DNA from: Agarivorans sp050870875
Lineage (GTDB): Bacteria; Pseudomonadota; Gammaproteobacteria; Enterobacterales; Celerinatantimonadaceae
Length of the DNA stretch: 64,000 nucleotides
Direction of reading: 5' to 3'
Assembly (NCBI RefSeq): GCF_050870875.2
Contig: NZ_CP194041.2
Coordinates: forward strand, 4,216,001-4,280,000
Below are positions 46,064-55,293 of this stretch, piece after piece. Each line of letters starts with the position of its first letter. Position 1 is the stretch's first letter. The position numbers were made by a program, and so were the translations under genes. The notes beneath the pieces were generated by a model. The model saw only the letters and a list, made by a program, of their open reading frames with translations, was not told where the DNA came from and did not search any database.

Positions 46064-46351
46064 TTGGATGTCCTCGCTCTGGTCATCGATTTGTATTCCC
46101 GCCGTGTCGTTGCTGGGCATATTGATAAACGCATGACGATTGACTTGGAGTTTCATCGTGATACAGACTCACAATATACCAGTAAACGTTTTCGATACCG
46201 ACTCGCTAGTGATGGGGCGAGGACAATTCACAATAGCAAAGGGGGGCCCTTATTTGAAAGAGCCCTGCTAGAGAGCGAACACCAAGTCTTGCTTATTCAG
46301 ACCATTCATCAACTATCCTTTTCTGGTAATAATCAATCCCCTGCTGACTAA
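46064..46351 (+). pseudogene. Decayed IS3-family transposase (OrfB) fragment
   Basis: The frame encodes VIDLYSRRVVAGHIDKRMT and then RDTDSQYTSKRFRYRL, the hallmark DDE-domain pieces of IS3-family OrfB. About 24 residues expected between DKRMT and the HSDRGSQ-like block are missing, the N-terminal half of the protein is gone, and the C-terminal segment is degraded. It is a non-functional remnant at the downstream edge of the siderophore locus. Confidence 0.85.
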
Positions 46352-46427
46352 ATTCAGGCTTTCTGGCGATCCATTAATATGCGCTTGCTCATCGATAGAA
46401 GTACTTAAATACACTGACACGGTTCGC

Positions 46428-47228
46428 TTAGTTTTGCTGCCGCGAGCCAGTAGCTGGGGGCTTCGGTACAATTAACGGTGTGTTGGTCACCGGGTCGGCG
46501 ATGATCACCGAATCGAGTTCAAACACCTCTTGTATCAGTTGGCTTGTAATAAGTTCGCTAGGCGGCCCCTCGGCGACAAGCTTACCCGCTTTCATCACAA
46601 TTAAGTTATCGGCGTAGCGGCAAGCCTGATTTAAATCATGTAAAACCGCTACAATCGTATGTTTACCATCCACATTTAAGCGTTTGAATAATTCAAGCAG
46701 CTCCAATTGATGGGCAATATCGAGGTAGGTTGTCGGTTCGTCTAACAGTAAAATAGGAGCTTGTTGAGCCAACAACATGGCAATCCACACCCGTTGTCGC
46801 TGGCCACCGGATAATGAATCTACCATTTGTTGTGACAGCTCAGTGGTTTCGGTCATCTGAAGCGCATTTTTCACTGCATTTTCATCAGCTTGCGTCCATT
46901 GACGAAAAGCCCCTTGATGTGGGTAACGGCCACGCGCCACCAGTTCTGCGACCTTTATGCCTTCAGGTGAAATGGCGCTTTGTGGCAGCAAGCTAAGCTG
47001 CTTAGCCACTTGGCGGGTGGCTAAATGCTGGATCGACTGGCCATTTAGCAATACCTTGCCAGACTTAGGTTTAAGCAAACGACACAAACTTTTCAACAGG
47101 GTTGATTTACCACAACCATTAGGGCCAATAATAACGCTAAACTTTTCACGTGGAATGCTTAAATTGAGTCCATTCAACACCCTGTTTTGCTCATAAGCGA
47201 GATATAGATCTTCAAGCTGCAAGGCCAT
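46428..47228 (-). CDS. fepC: FepC-like siderophore ABC transporter ATPase
   Basis: This 267-aa ATPase energises ferric-siderophore import. Walker A GPNGCGKST (about residue 37), the signature DSLSGGQRQR, Walker B ILLLDEPTTYLD and the downstream H-loop in VLHDLNQA are all intact. The start at MALQLEDLYL is preferred over an upstream in-frame ATG because it gives the usual N-terminus. It lies downstream of the fepD/fepG-like permeases and upstream (in the window) of the IS3 remnant. Confidence 0.93.
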   Translation of the reverse strand: MALQLEDLYLAYEQNRVLNGLNLSIPREKFSVIIGPNGCGKSTLLKSLCRLLKPKSGKVLLNGQSIQHLATRQVAKQLSLLPQSAISPEGIKVAELVARGRYPHQGAFRQWTQADENAVKNALQMTETTELSQQMVDSLSGGQRQRVWIAMLLAQQAPILLLDEPTTYLDIAHQLELLELFKRLNVDGKHTIVAVLHDLNQACRYADNLIVMKAGKLVAEGPPSELITSQLIQEVFELDSVIIADPVTNTPLIVPKPPATGSRQQN

Positions 47229-47339
47229 AGTCGAGTCCTTGTGACCCTGTTTTTCACACCACATAAAACACCTTTATCAAACATCGGGAACTCAGCCCTA
47301 GCCTCTCATCCCAATAAGGGCAAAGCTTGAAAGCGAGCC

Positions 47340-48404
47340 TTAGCGCATTCTGCTGAGTAAGCATAATAGATACATCCCCCCCACGATGCCGGTGACTCGG
47401 CCGATTGGTAAGTTCAAGGAGACGGGAATCACTTGGGTCAGCAGATCAGCGAACAATAGGAGCAATGCGCCCATTAAGCCGGAGTTGAACAGCGATAATT
47501 GCGCGTTATTTTTCAGCCGATTCACCAATTGTGGGGCCGCCAGCGCAATAAACGCGATTGGTCCGGTTGCGCCGGTGGCCAAGGCCGCTAAGACCACCGC
47601 CAACAAAGTCATCACCAGCCGAACCTTCTCAACCTCTATCCCCAGCGACTTAGCTCGCTCATCCCCCAAGTCCGAATACAGCAGCGGTTTGAATACGAGC
47701 TGAATCACGCTCAGTGAAATCACCAGACCCACAGCGAGTGGCAATACATGATTCCAAGTTCTGGCATGCAGCGATCCGGCCAACCAAAAATTAGCTGTGA
47801 CGGCATTATCAAGGTTGCCAATCACTAATAATAAGCCATTCAATGCGGTGAATATCGCTCCTAAACCAATACCATTTAAGATCAGTTTATTGCGTTCAAT
47901 TCGCCCAGCTTTGTAGGATAAAAGCAGTACCAGTAGCGCCGTCACGATCCCGCCAACAATAGCACTGATTGAGATTTGCAGCGCGCCGCCACCCAATAAG
48001 ATGATCTGCATTAAGGCTCCGCTGGCTGCTCCCGAAGTGAAACCGATAATATCAGGAGAACCAAGCGGGTTACGCGATATGCTTTGGAAGATAGCGCCAG
48101 AGATCCCCAACGCGGCCCCCGACAACAGTGCGGTCAATATACGCGGCAAGCGAATATCCAGTAAGATATGTTGCTTAAAGCCTGCCTCTTGCTGCTGAAT
48201 AGACCACAATATCTCAAGCGCCTCACTCAAGCTTATCGGTAATTTGCCCACAGTGAGGGCATAACCACTCAATAATACTAACAGCATGACCATCACAGCG
48301 GCGAGCAAGCAGGCTTGTAAATTAAGGGTGATAGCGTAGCGGCGATAACGTGCAACAACCAAGTGGTTTGAAAAACAAACTTTGTTCACGGTGATGGTTT
48401 TCAT
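47340..48404 (-). CDS. fepG: FepG-like siderophore ABC transporter permease
   Basis: A 354-aa FecCD-family permease with about nine hydrophobic helices. Segments RLPRILTALLSGAALGISGAIFQSISRNPLGSPDIIG are characteristic in part, and GATGPIAFIALAAPQLVNRL contains the coupling helix region. Compared with its partner it carries a ~35-residue N-terminal extension. Its ATG overlaps the fepD-like stop by 4 nt. Confidence 0.93.
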   Translation of the reverse strand: MKTITVNKVCFSNHLVVARYRRYAITLNLQACLLAAVMVMLLVLLSGYALTVGKLPISLSEALEILWSIQQQEAGFKQHILLDIRLPRILTALLSGAALGISGAIFQSISRNPLGSPDIIGFTSGAASGALMQIILLGGGALQISISAIVGGIVTALLVLLLSYKAGRIERNKLILNGIGLGAIFTALNGLLLVIGNLDNAVTANFWLAGSLHARTWNHVLPLAVGLVISLSVIQLVFKPLLYSDLGDERAKSLGIEVEKVRLVMTLLAVVLAALATGATGPIAFIALAAPQLVNRLKNNAQLSLFNSGLMGALLLLFADLLTQVIPVSLNLPIGRVTGIVGGMYLLCLLSRMR

Positions 48405-49366
48405 CTTCTCACCAATAGCAGAAAAAACGGCCCACCCAGCAAGGCAACCATCACCCCAGCGCTAATCTCGTTTGGATGACCGATAATACGCCCTAAGATA
48501 TCCGCGCCTAATAGCAAAATGGCCGAGACCAGCATCGAAAATGGCAGTAGCTTTCGATGCTCTGTTCCAATCATTAATTTGGCGATATGAGGAGCAGTAA
48601 GGCCTAAAAAGCTAATCGGGCCAACCGCCGCAGTAGCGGAGCCCGCCAAAATCATAATCACCACACAAGCCGCCCCCCACAATAACTTGGTATTCACCCC
48701 TAGGCTTGCACCTAATTGCTCGCCAAGCACCACCGAATCTAGGGGCTTGGCTAATAAATAGGCGAGCACTAAGCCAAGCGATACACACAAACTGACTGGT
48801 TTTAATACCTCGTAAGTTCTTCCTTGAAGAGAACCTACAATCCAGTGACGAAATTGATTAAACACTTCTTGGTGACTATTTAGGGTAATTAAATTGGTGA
48901 TGCCCAGCAGTACGATGGTTAATGCAGTACCTGCCAGAACAAACCTCACCGAATCTAAAGCGTTACCACGTCCAGCCAATAGATAAACCAGCAAACCCGT
49001 TAAGCCTGCCCCGGCAAAACCAAACCAAAGATAGCGATCAACATCCGCCACTCCAAAAAAAGCAATCGCCACCACGATCATCGCCATTGCGCCAGCATTA
49101 ATACCTAATATGCCTGGGTCGGCTAAAGGGTTGCGGGTTAAACCTTGAATAATCACCCCTGATACGCCCAATGCCGCCCCAACCAGCACCGCCAAAAGAG
49201 TGCGAGGAATACGTAAATAATGAACAATCAAATGCAGCGTATTATTGCTATCAAAATCGAAGATCGCTTGCAGCGTTACGGGATAAGAAATCTCTCTTGG
49301 GCCGATAAATAAGCTCATCAGCATTAATAACAACAGTAGTACTACCAGCCAAATAAATTTATACAC
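48401..49366 (-). CDS. fepD: FepD-like siderophore ABC transporter permease
   Basis: The second FecCD-family permease, 321 aa: RIPRTLLAVLVGAALGVSG, then TRNPLADPGILGIN, and AVGPISFLGLTAPHIAKLM, the family motifs in order. With FepG-like it forms the heterodimeric channel. It follows the FepB-like gene by 69 bp. Confidence 0.93.
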   Translation of the reverse strand: MYKFIWLVVLLLLLMLMSLFIGPREISYPVTLQAIFDFDSNNTLHLIVHYLRIPRTLLAVLVGAALGVSGVIIQGLTRNPLADPGILGINAGAMAMIVVAIAFFGVADVDRYLWFGFAGAGLTGLLVYLLAGRGNALDSVRFVLAGTALTIVLLGITNLITLNSHQEVFNQFRHWIVGSLQGRTYEVLKPVSLCVSLGLVLAYLLAKPLDSVVLGEQLGASLGVNTKLLWGAACVVIMILAGSATAAVGPISFLGLTAPHIAKLMIGTEHRKLLPFSMLVSAILLLGADILGRIIGHPNEISAGVMVALLGGPFFLLLVRR

Positions 49367-49435
49367 AGAATCTCACAATCTCTTATAGTCAGTCGCCAGG
49401 CCTAATAAAATTTAGACAGAACAATAAATAAGCCA

Positions 49436-50356
49436 TTATTTTTTAAAGTAACTTAGCATTTGTTCAATAATTTCATTGGCACTGAATAGATCAATACGAA
49501 ACGAGTGCTCACCCAAGCCATAGACTTGCTGGTTTTTTACAGAAGGCAGGTTTTTTAAGATGATGTTATGCATAAAGTCGTCGGCACGAGTTGAAGACGC
49601 AGCCAATAAGAAGGTGGTTTCCCCTGTCAAGTAGCTTAGGTTTTCAAAATTAGTCCGCATGAAGTCTTTATGCGAGATAGGCCCAGCCTGCCATTGAGCC
49701 GCCAGCTCTTCAATTTCAAAGCCCAGGGATTTTAACAATCGAGAATGTGCTCCATCTTCTCTTGCCACCGCGTTAACGACCCCGGCACCGTGATAACTTA
49801 CAATATTGGCTTTACCGTGGGGTAAGTCCATGGCTTGGCGCGCCTCTTGTACACGAACATTGAATGCGGCAATGGTTTGTTCGGCTTGTTGTTCATAACC
49901 GGCGGCCTGCCCTAATTTAAGCGCTATTTCTTGCCAAGATTGAGTACTGTAGTCCAGCACAATGGTGGGAGCGATCGTCCTAAGTTCAGTCAATTGGTCG
50001 ATCACCGAATCGGCGCCAGTGCTGGAGACGACGATGAGATCGGGTTGCGCTAAATATACCGCCTCTAAATCCACACTACCGGCAGACCAAAGCTTGTTCA
50101 CCGCCCGACTTTTTGCCACCGACTGCCATTGCTCAAAAAAACGTCCTGAATTATCTGCCGCGCTGGCAATCACCGGTGCATTTATCGCTAACAAGGAACC
50201 GGTAATAGTCACCGAGGTAGACAAGATGCGTTGTGCGGGTTGGTTAAGCTGGGTAACACTGCCGTCGGCATTAGAAATACGCCTAGGCCAAGACTGACCA
50301 TGAGCGGGCAACCAGACAAACCACGCCAATACCAAAGGCAGTACTAACTTTCTCAT
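49436..50356 (-). CDS. fepB: FepB-like periplasmic ferric-catecholate binding protein
   Basis: A 306-aa precursor with signal peptide (cleavage near residue 20). It follows FepB in ordered blocks: RILSTSVTITGSLLAINAPV, PDLIVVSSTGADS, SWQEIALKLGQAAGYEQQAE and QVYGLGEHSFRIDLFSA. The sum of these is much closer to the enterobactin-binding FepB than to BtuF or FhuD. Likely ligand: a ferric catecholate siderophore. Placed between the acylase gene and the permeases. Confidence 0.9.
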   Translation of the reverse strand: MRKLVLPLVLAWFVWLPAHGQSWPRRISNADGSVTQLNQPAQRILSTSVTITGSLLAINAPVIASAADNSGRFFEQWQSVAKSRAVNKLWSAGSVDLEAVYLAQPDLIVVSSTGADSVIDQLTELRTIAPTIVLDYSTQSWQEIALKLGQAAGYEQQAEQTIAAFNVRVQEARQAMDLPHGKANIVSYHGAGVVNAVAREDGAHSRLLKSLGFEIEELAAQWQAGPISHKDFMRTNFENLSYLTGETTFLLAASSTRADDFMHNIILKNLPSVKNQQVYGLGEHSFRIDLFSANEIIEQMLSYFKK

Positions 50357-50379
50357 TACAATTCCGTTTCCATCATGCT

Positions 50380-50396
50380 GTTATCTCAATTATAAC
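50380..50396 (-). promoter_or_regulatory. Inverted repeat upstream of the fepB-like gene
   Basis: GTTAT-N7-ATAAC lies 24 bp upstream of the start and contains a TATAAT-like -10. It could be an operator; it does not match the Fur box well. Confidence 0.3.
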
Positions 50397-50470
50397 AATC
50401 TATTAAATAGCAAAACTAAAAGAGCAGAAAGCAGCGAATTGCGTCAAACCGCCCTCCAGTAAGCGCTTTA

Positions 50471-52780
50471 TCAATCCGTTAAACCTGCATCAATAGTCGA
50501 CGGCAGATCGTCCGCGACCGTTGGTGCCTCTGCAGGCGCATAAGGGATATGATAAAGCTGTTTATCAGAAAACAACTTTAGTTGCTTAGTGCGACCGATA
50601 GATTCAATTCCATCACGCTGACCATGGCTTAACAATACATAGGGAACCACCTGCTGATCGCGCCAAAATACGCATTGAATATAGGCCGAACCAAATAGAA
50701 TATAAGGGAAACCTTGTTGGCTCAGAGGGGCTGGCATCTCGCCATTCAAAACGCCTTCTTGGTAACAACCACCATGCATGGCAATACGCTGCTGATCTGC
50801 GGTTTGATACAACACCTCCCCCCACGCTACATCGAGGGCAAACCCCAGCGTCGTTATCTCCATCACCGCAGCCTCTAAGGCATCGATAATTTGATGCCTA
50901 CTCTCTGGAGTAATCCGCATTTGCGAACCGAGTTCAGGATTACCACAAGGGCTGATGCTTAGTAGCTCTAAGGCCACTATTCGCAGCCAAAACTGATGGA
51001 ACAACAATGCCCCCTTGCTGTCTGCATTATTTCGCCTATCCCATGAAGATAAGACCTTAAAAGCTAACTTCGCCTCGGCGGAACATTCTTCATTCGCCAA
51101 GGCTAACAGCGCATCGAGGAAGGTTTCAGCAGCATAATTACGGTTATCAAAGATCACTTGTAAGGCGCTTTCGGCAGTAATATTACCCGCCTTAATAAGC
51201 TCTTTCATGCGACGCGCCGACATAATTAATCGAGGGTCATAACTTAGCCCAGCGGCGTACTTTCGGTCAGCCTGAAGCAACCGTTTGTGTTGACCAAATA
51301 CCGACGGGTAGTCCACTTGCTCCAGACCATATTCGGTGTATTTATAACTATTATTAGTATTGTGCAGAATGCCACGTGAAATAATCTTGGGAAAAAACTC
51401 AACCGGTGCCTGTAATGGGCGTTGCAGCTCGTCACGAAACGATGCCTCACTGCGGCTACCATCTAAAACATTAAAAGCCAGTGACTTCTCACCAAGATGA
51501 TACTGTTGCATGAGCTCATCGCTAATTGGCAATACGTTACCCGCTACCGTGTAGGCAACATCGCCATGCCTATCGGCAATCAGTAACTGTGACAAAATGC
51601 CACGATGCTGCTCAATCGCGCGAACAAATTCGCGAGTAGACGAGCTGCGAGCTGCCGCCAAAAACTGGTCTAAGCCACGCGCATTGGCTTCTCCGGCATT
51701 GGTGATGGCATACCACCCTGCCGGCCGCGCTCTGCTGGCAGGTAACTTATATAATAAACCTAGCTCTGACTTAAAAAAATCATAGTGTCGAGTCGCTAAT
51801 ACTCCGCTTTCTTCTAAAACCTCAATAGAGACAGTTTGCCGCTCTAAGGGCTTCCTTACGCCATCCATCACATAGCTAGCCGCTTGCTGATTAATCTCTA
51901 CATCCATGGCCTGAAAAACAAAGGCGGTCACTGCGGCCGCATCTAAAATGGTCCAGGACACATTGGCGTTATACCCAGTCATCGGTATTGGAAAACCTAA
52001 AAATGACGCCCCCGCTACGTCAATTTCACCAGGTATAGTGAGATGATATTGATGCATGTAAATACGTATCTGGTGGGGGCTACGTTTCCATGCTGAATGT
52101 GGGTTCCCCACCAGTAAACCGCCATTTCCTGCAACAACATCTCCGCCATAAGCCCAAGCATTGCTGCCAAATCCACCTTCAACCTTAACCGGTTTGGAGT
52201 GAGCAGAGTTCTGAGCGATAGGCTGTTGCTTGCAGGTTGAAGCCAATAGCGCGGGGCCAATTTCAACCAACTCTTTCATCACCCCAAAGCGCATGGTTGA
52301 ACGGATCACATCTGCCAGTTCAAAACTCACCATTGGCTCTTGTTTAAACAACTCGCGCCGCTGAACTTGATCAAGCGATTCTGCGTAATAATTTAAACCC
52401 GCAACATAGCCGCCAATATAATCTAAGCTACGTGGATCCAGCGAGTCTAGTGCTTGCTGTACCCAGTTATCGGGCATCCGTATCCTATACATTAAATCGG
52501 AGTTTAAATTACTGGTTTTTAGAAAACCTATGGTGGCGATCTGTTCGGCACCAAAGTACTTAGAACGCTCACCACGCAATGCTATCACCTGTCCAGAGAG
52601 CTCGCACAAACGGTCTAAGGCATGGGCGTAACCATAACCAAAACCCAGGCTTTTATAATCTTTCGCTTTGATATGAGGAACACCTTCGTCAGACCATTGG
52701 ATCTCAACAAGATTGCCATTTTGCTGATCACGAAAAACCATGCTCTGACGGGCTTCCGTTAGCAATTCAAATGCACTCAT
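50471..52780 (-). CDS. Penicillin-acylase-family Ntn hydrolase lacking an export signal
   Basis: The 769-aa proenzyme belongs to the penicillin G/AHL acylase (PvdQ-type) family. The alpha part has DEGVPHIKAKDY and GYGYAHALDRL; the autocatalytic processing site is GGFG-Ser206, and His228, exactly 22 residues on (His-beta23 in PvdQ numbering), lies in GNPHSAW. The Asn-rich HNTNNSYKYTE block is also present. Family members are normally exported; here the first residues MSAFELLTEARQ are polar and the frame is closed upstream by TGA three codons before the ATG, so no signal peptide can be added. It is embedded in a siderophore-uptake locus, suggesting deacylation of a fatty-acyl siderophore; that substrate is inferred. 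Confidence 0.88.
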   Translation of the reverse strand: MSAFELLTEARQSMVFRDQQNGNLVEIQWSDEGVPHIKAKDYKSLGFGYGYAHALDRLCELSGQVIALRGERSKYFGAEQIATIGFLKTSNLNSDLMYRIRMPDNWVQQALDSLDPRSLDYIGGYVAGLNYYAESLDQVQRRELFKQEPMVSFELADVIRSTMRFGVMKELVEIGPALLASTCKQQPIAQNSAHSKPVKVEGGFGSNAWAYGGDVVAGNGGLLVGNPHSAWKRSPHQIRIYMHQYHLTIPGEIDVAGASFLGFPIPMTGYNANVSWTILDAAAVTAFVFQAMDVEINQQAASYVMDGVRKPLERQTVSIEVLEESGVLATRHYDFFKSELGLLYKLPASRARPAGWYAITNAGEANARGLDQFLAAARSSSTREFVRAIEQHRGILSQLLIADRHGDVAYTVAGNVLPISDELMQQYHLGEKSLAFNVLDGSRSEASFRDELQRPLQAPVEFFPKIISRGILHNTNNSYKYTEYGLEQVDYPSVFGQHKRLLQADRKYAAGLSYDPRLIMSARRMKELIKAGNITAESALQVIFDNRNYAAETFLDALLALANEECSAEAKLAFKVLSSWDRRNNADSKGALLFHQFWLRIVALELLSISPCGNPELGSQMRITPESRHQIIDALEAAVMEITTLGFALDVAWGEVLYQTADQQRIAMHGGCYQEGVLNGEMPAPLSQQGFPYILFGSAYIQCVFWRDQQVVPYVLLSHGQRDGIESIGRTKQLKLFSDKQLYHIPYAPAEAPTVADDLPSTIDAGLTD

Positions 52781-52918
52781 TACTCTTCATTGTCCTTCTA
52801 TTTAGCGAAGTAAAAGCACTCAGGTTTAGCGCTATACTTGGCAAAATAACTATATGATTCGGCATGCTTTGGCGATGTTGCTCGCGCCGGTTTGGCACTC
52901 ACAACATCACAACTCGCA

Positions 52919-54952
52919 TTACCATTGATATGCCAGGTCTATTCCAAAGGTTCTGGTTTGGCCCACTGCTGCCCAGCCATCACTGCGAACGTAGGTCACC
53001 ACCGCTTCGTTACTGATGTTTTTGATGTAAGCGTCAATCGAGAAATCACCTAGCAGATAATTAAGCCGAGCATTACCAGTAATGTAATCACCGGCCTTAT
53101 GCGCTTCTGCGTTTTCCAGATCCGAGTAATATGAGCCGACGTAGCTAACATCCCCGCCAAAAGACAAGGCTTCACTTAAGTAGTAAATAAAATTGGCAGC
53201 AATATTTACCTTCGGCGCATTTGGTAACTCCGCACCAGCATAGGCGGTATCATCACTGCGAATCTCACTTTTCAGCAAACCTAAAGAGCTTTGTAGCAGC
53301 AAATCATTACTTGGCCACAAAGTAGCTTCTAGTTCTGCACCATAGGTATGAGAGTCATCGATATTTCTAAAATACCCACCTTTATCAAGTGCCTGATACC
53401 CAGAATAATCATTATAGAAAAGCGTGGTGGTGAGCTCCGCTGCGCCAAAACGACTCTTTAATGCAGCTTCATAGCTTACGACCGACTCTTCTTCATACTC
53501 GTAGTACTCATACTCGGTCCAGTTATAGGCATAACCGCCACCGTTGTATCCTTGGCGAATGGACGCGCTTAGGGTATGACTTGCATTTAAGTCGTAAATC
53601 GCACCAAATTTTGGCAGCAGGATAGAGTTACTGGTATCTGAACCTTCGGTGTTATAGGAAAGTAGCGAGTAATTCTTTTCATTTTCTACTCGCGCCCCGG
53701 CGATGAGCTTAAGCTGGGGATGAATACGGTAGGCACCTTCACCATAAATAGCGGCGGTGGTCACCTCGCCTTGGCGCGTGTAATAATTGGAAACTGCGGT
53801 ATCAGTTTTCGCCTTCGCGTAATACAGTCCAAGCACACCTGAATAATCGACCGCCGGATTTTGGTACATCAACCTATTTTCAAAACTAAACAGATCCGTT
53901 TTCGAAGAAACATCTAGTGCACTGGCGTGTTGTTCAAACGACACTTCGCTGCTCCCCAAATTAATATGTAGAGAGTTGTTGAGACTATCGGTCAATGCGT
54001 AATCAATGTCGGAGGAAATAGAGCGATTGTAGGAGTCTTGTAAACGAACGAAGGAGCGCCCCGCATTCGAAAGCGTATAGGTCTGAGTTGTATAAGCACT
54101 ATCTACATCATTTGCCCAGTTGGAGTACTCGCCTTCATGAACTTGATTAAGCGCGGTAAATTTTACGCTCAACTTTGGTAAGGCCTTGGGCTGCCATAGT
54201 AATTTTAAGCGCGCATTTAGATTCTCCGAATATGACAAATCAGGTGAGTCATCTAACTCCGTGCTGTCTTGGGCATAGTTAATGTAACCGTCCCCTGCCT
54301 GACCATCGAGCGCAATCCGAAAGGCGAGCTCATCTTCAATCAACGGGCCCGAGCTCATAAACGCCAAATTTGATTTTAGGTTACCGTTCTCATAAGTTTC
54401 GGCACCAAGACGCACTGCGCCTTCCCAGTGTTGGGTTGGGTCATTACTTACCACAACCAGAGCACCACCTATCGCATTGGTGCCTTGAGTCGTTGACTGC
54501 GGACCTCGATAAACCTCGACTTGGCGTACATCCCATAATTTACTCGGCATAAAATCAACACCAAACCAAGCTTGGGTATTCCCATCTACAATGGTCGATA
54601 TTCGAGTTCGCGCCCCGTTATAAAAGGTATAACCACCGGTCGCGGCTCCGGCACCATCAATACCACGAATACTAATCGTGCCAAAACCTGACTCTGTTAC
54701 GTTCGGCACGGTGGTCACAATATCGTTAACTTTTGCATGCTCCGAACTAGTAAAGTCTTCTGCACTAATCACACTGACAGCAGAGGTCGTATCCTTCAGG
54801 TTTTTATCAATTTTCTCACCCACCACCACTATCGTCTCTAACTTTGTCTCCTCATCATTTGCCCAAGCGGGTACGACTACCGCCATACTCACTTGACCAA
54901 TTGCGGCGATAACTGCCACGGTTAACCGACTCAACTTCATCGAGTATTCCAT
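52919..54952 (-). CDS. TonB-dependent ferric-siderophore receptor
   Basis: A 677-aa outer-membrane receptor. Signal peptide (cleavage after PAWA), TonB-box-like ETIVVVGEK, plug domain with VNDIVTTVPNVT, SIRGIDG and VEVYRGPQSTTQGTNAIGG, and a 22-strand barrel ending in an aromatic FGIDLAYQW. I use the ATG with GGAG seven bases upstream; a 20-residue longer frame is open. It is the first gene of the iron-uptake locus, with a Fur-like box over its promoter. Barrel sequence does not tell the ligand; FepB-like context favours a catecholate. Confidence 0.93.
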   Translation of the reverse strand: MEYSMKLSRLTVAVIAAIGQVSMAVVVPAWANDEETKLETIVVVGEKIDKNLKDTTSAVSVISAEDFTSSEHAKVNDIVTTVPNVTESGFGTISIRGIDGAGAATGGYTFYNGARTRISTIVDGNTQAWFGVDFMPSKLWDVRQVEVYRGPQSTTQGTNAIGGALVVVSNDPTQHWEGAVRLGAETYENGNLKSNLAFMSSGPLIEDELAFRIALDGQAGDGYINYAQDSTELDDSPDLSYSENLNARLKLLWQPKALPKLSVKFTALNQVHEGEYSNWANDVDSAYTTQTYTLSNAGRSFVRLQDSYNRSISSDIDYALTDSLNNSLHINLGSSEVSFEQHASALDVSSKTDLFSFENRLMYQNPAVDYSGVLGLYYAKAKTDTAVSNYYTRQGEVTTAAIYGEGAYRIHPQLKLIAGARVENEKNYSLLSYNTEGSDTSNSILLPKFGAIYDLNASHTLSASIRQGYNGGGYAYNWTEYEYYEYEEESVVSYEAALKSRFGAAELTTTLFYNDYSGYQALDKGGYFRNIDDSHTYGAELEATLWPSNDLLLQSSLGLLKSEIRSDDTAYAGAELPNAPKVNIAANFIYYLSEALSFGGDVSYVGSYYSDLENAEAHKAGDYITGNARLNYLLGDFSIDAYIKNISNEAVVTYVRSDGWAAVGQTRTFGIDLAYQW

Positions 54953-54968
54953 TACCATTCTCCAAGAG

Positions 54969-54996
54969 ATATTACTTAATCCACCACAAACCGCAA
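54969..54996 (-). promoter_or_regulatory. Promoter of the TonB receptor gene
   Basis: TTGCGG, a 16-bp spacer and TAATAT on the minus strand, immediately before the GGAG ribosome-binding site. Confidence 0.5.
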
Positions 54997-55010
54997 TGAT
55001 AACCATTACC
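54992..55010 (-). promoter_or_regulatory. Fur-like box at the TonB receptor promoter
   Basis: The 19-bp sequence (core AATGATAACCATTACC) agrees with the Fur consensus at 14 positions and overlaps the -35 element, where Fur binding would block transcription in iron-rich cells. Confidence 0.65.
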
Positions 55011-55139
55011 ATTTAATGCAGCTATTCTAAAAACACTGGCTAAGCTATTCTTCTGAATTTGTGCTGTTTTGTGAATGAAATGGAATATAAGCAAGCAAAG
55101 TTAAAGCACTACTCACCGGGTTCTAGTAGAAATTGATAG

Positions 55140-55277
55140 TTCGATGACTTATCAGAGCAAGTCGCTCAGATAAAAGAAGCGCTACCTTTGAGGCGATGGC
55201 TTAGAGCAGGAGTGAACAAACAGTGGGAGCAGCATTTGCAATGCTTGGCATGGCGCGTTAACCAAGCGCTACCTTAA
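55140..55277 (+). pseudogene. Short open stretch without a start, possibly decayed gene end
   Basis: 45 codons open between stops encode a Trp/Arg-rich peptide (RRWLRAGVNKQWEQ, CLAWRVNQ) with no start codon at the 5' end. No family recognised. Its protein-like composition suggests the tail of a decayed gene at the upstream edge of the siderophore locus; chance is also possible. Confidence 0.25.
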
Positions 55278-55293
55278 GCAGTGGGCGATTCAA

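Noticed and set aside
46064..46351. An intact IS3 element
   Set aside because: Only part of the OrfB DDE domain is recognisable, with a deletion and no orfA, terminal repeats or complete ends.
50471..52780. A beta-lactam resistance or quorum-quenching gene
   Set aside because: Family membership alone does not show substrate, and the siderophore-uptake context favours another substrate; the call is left at family level.
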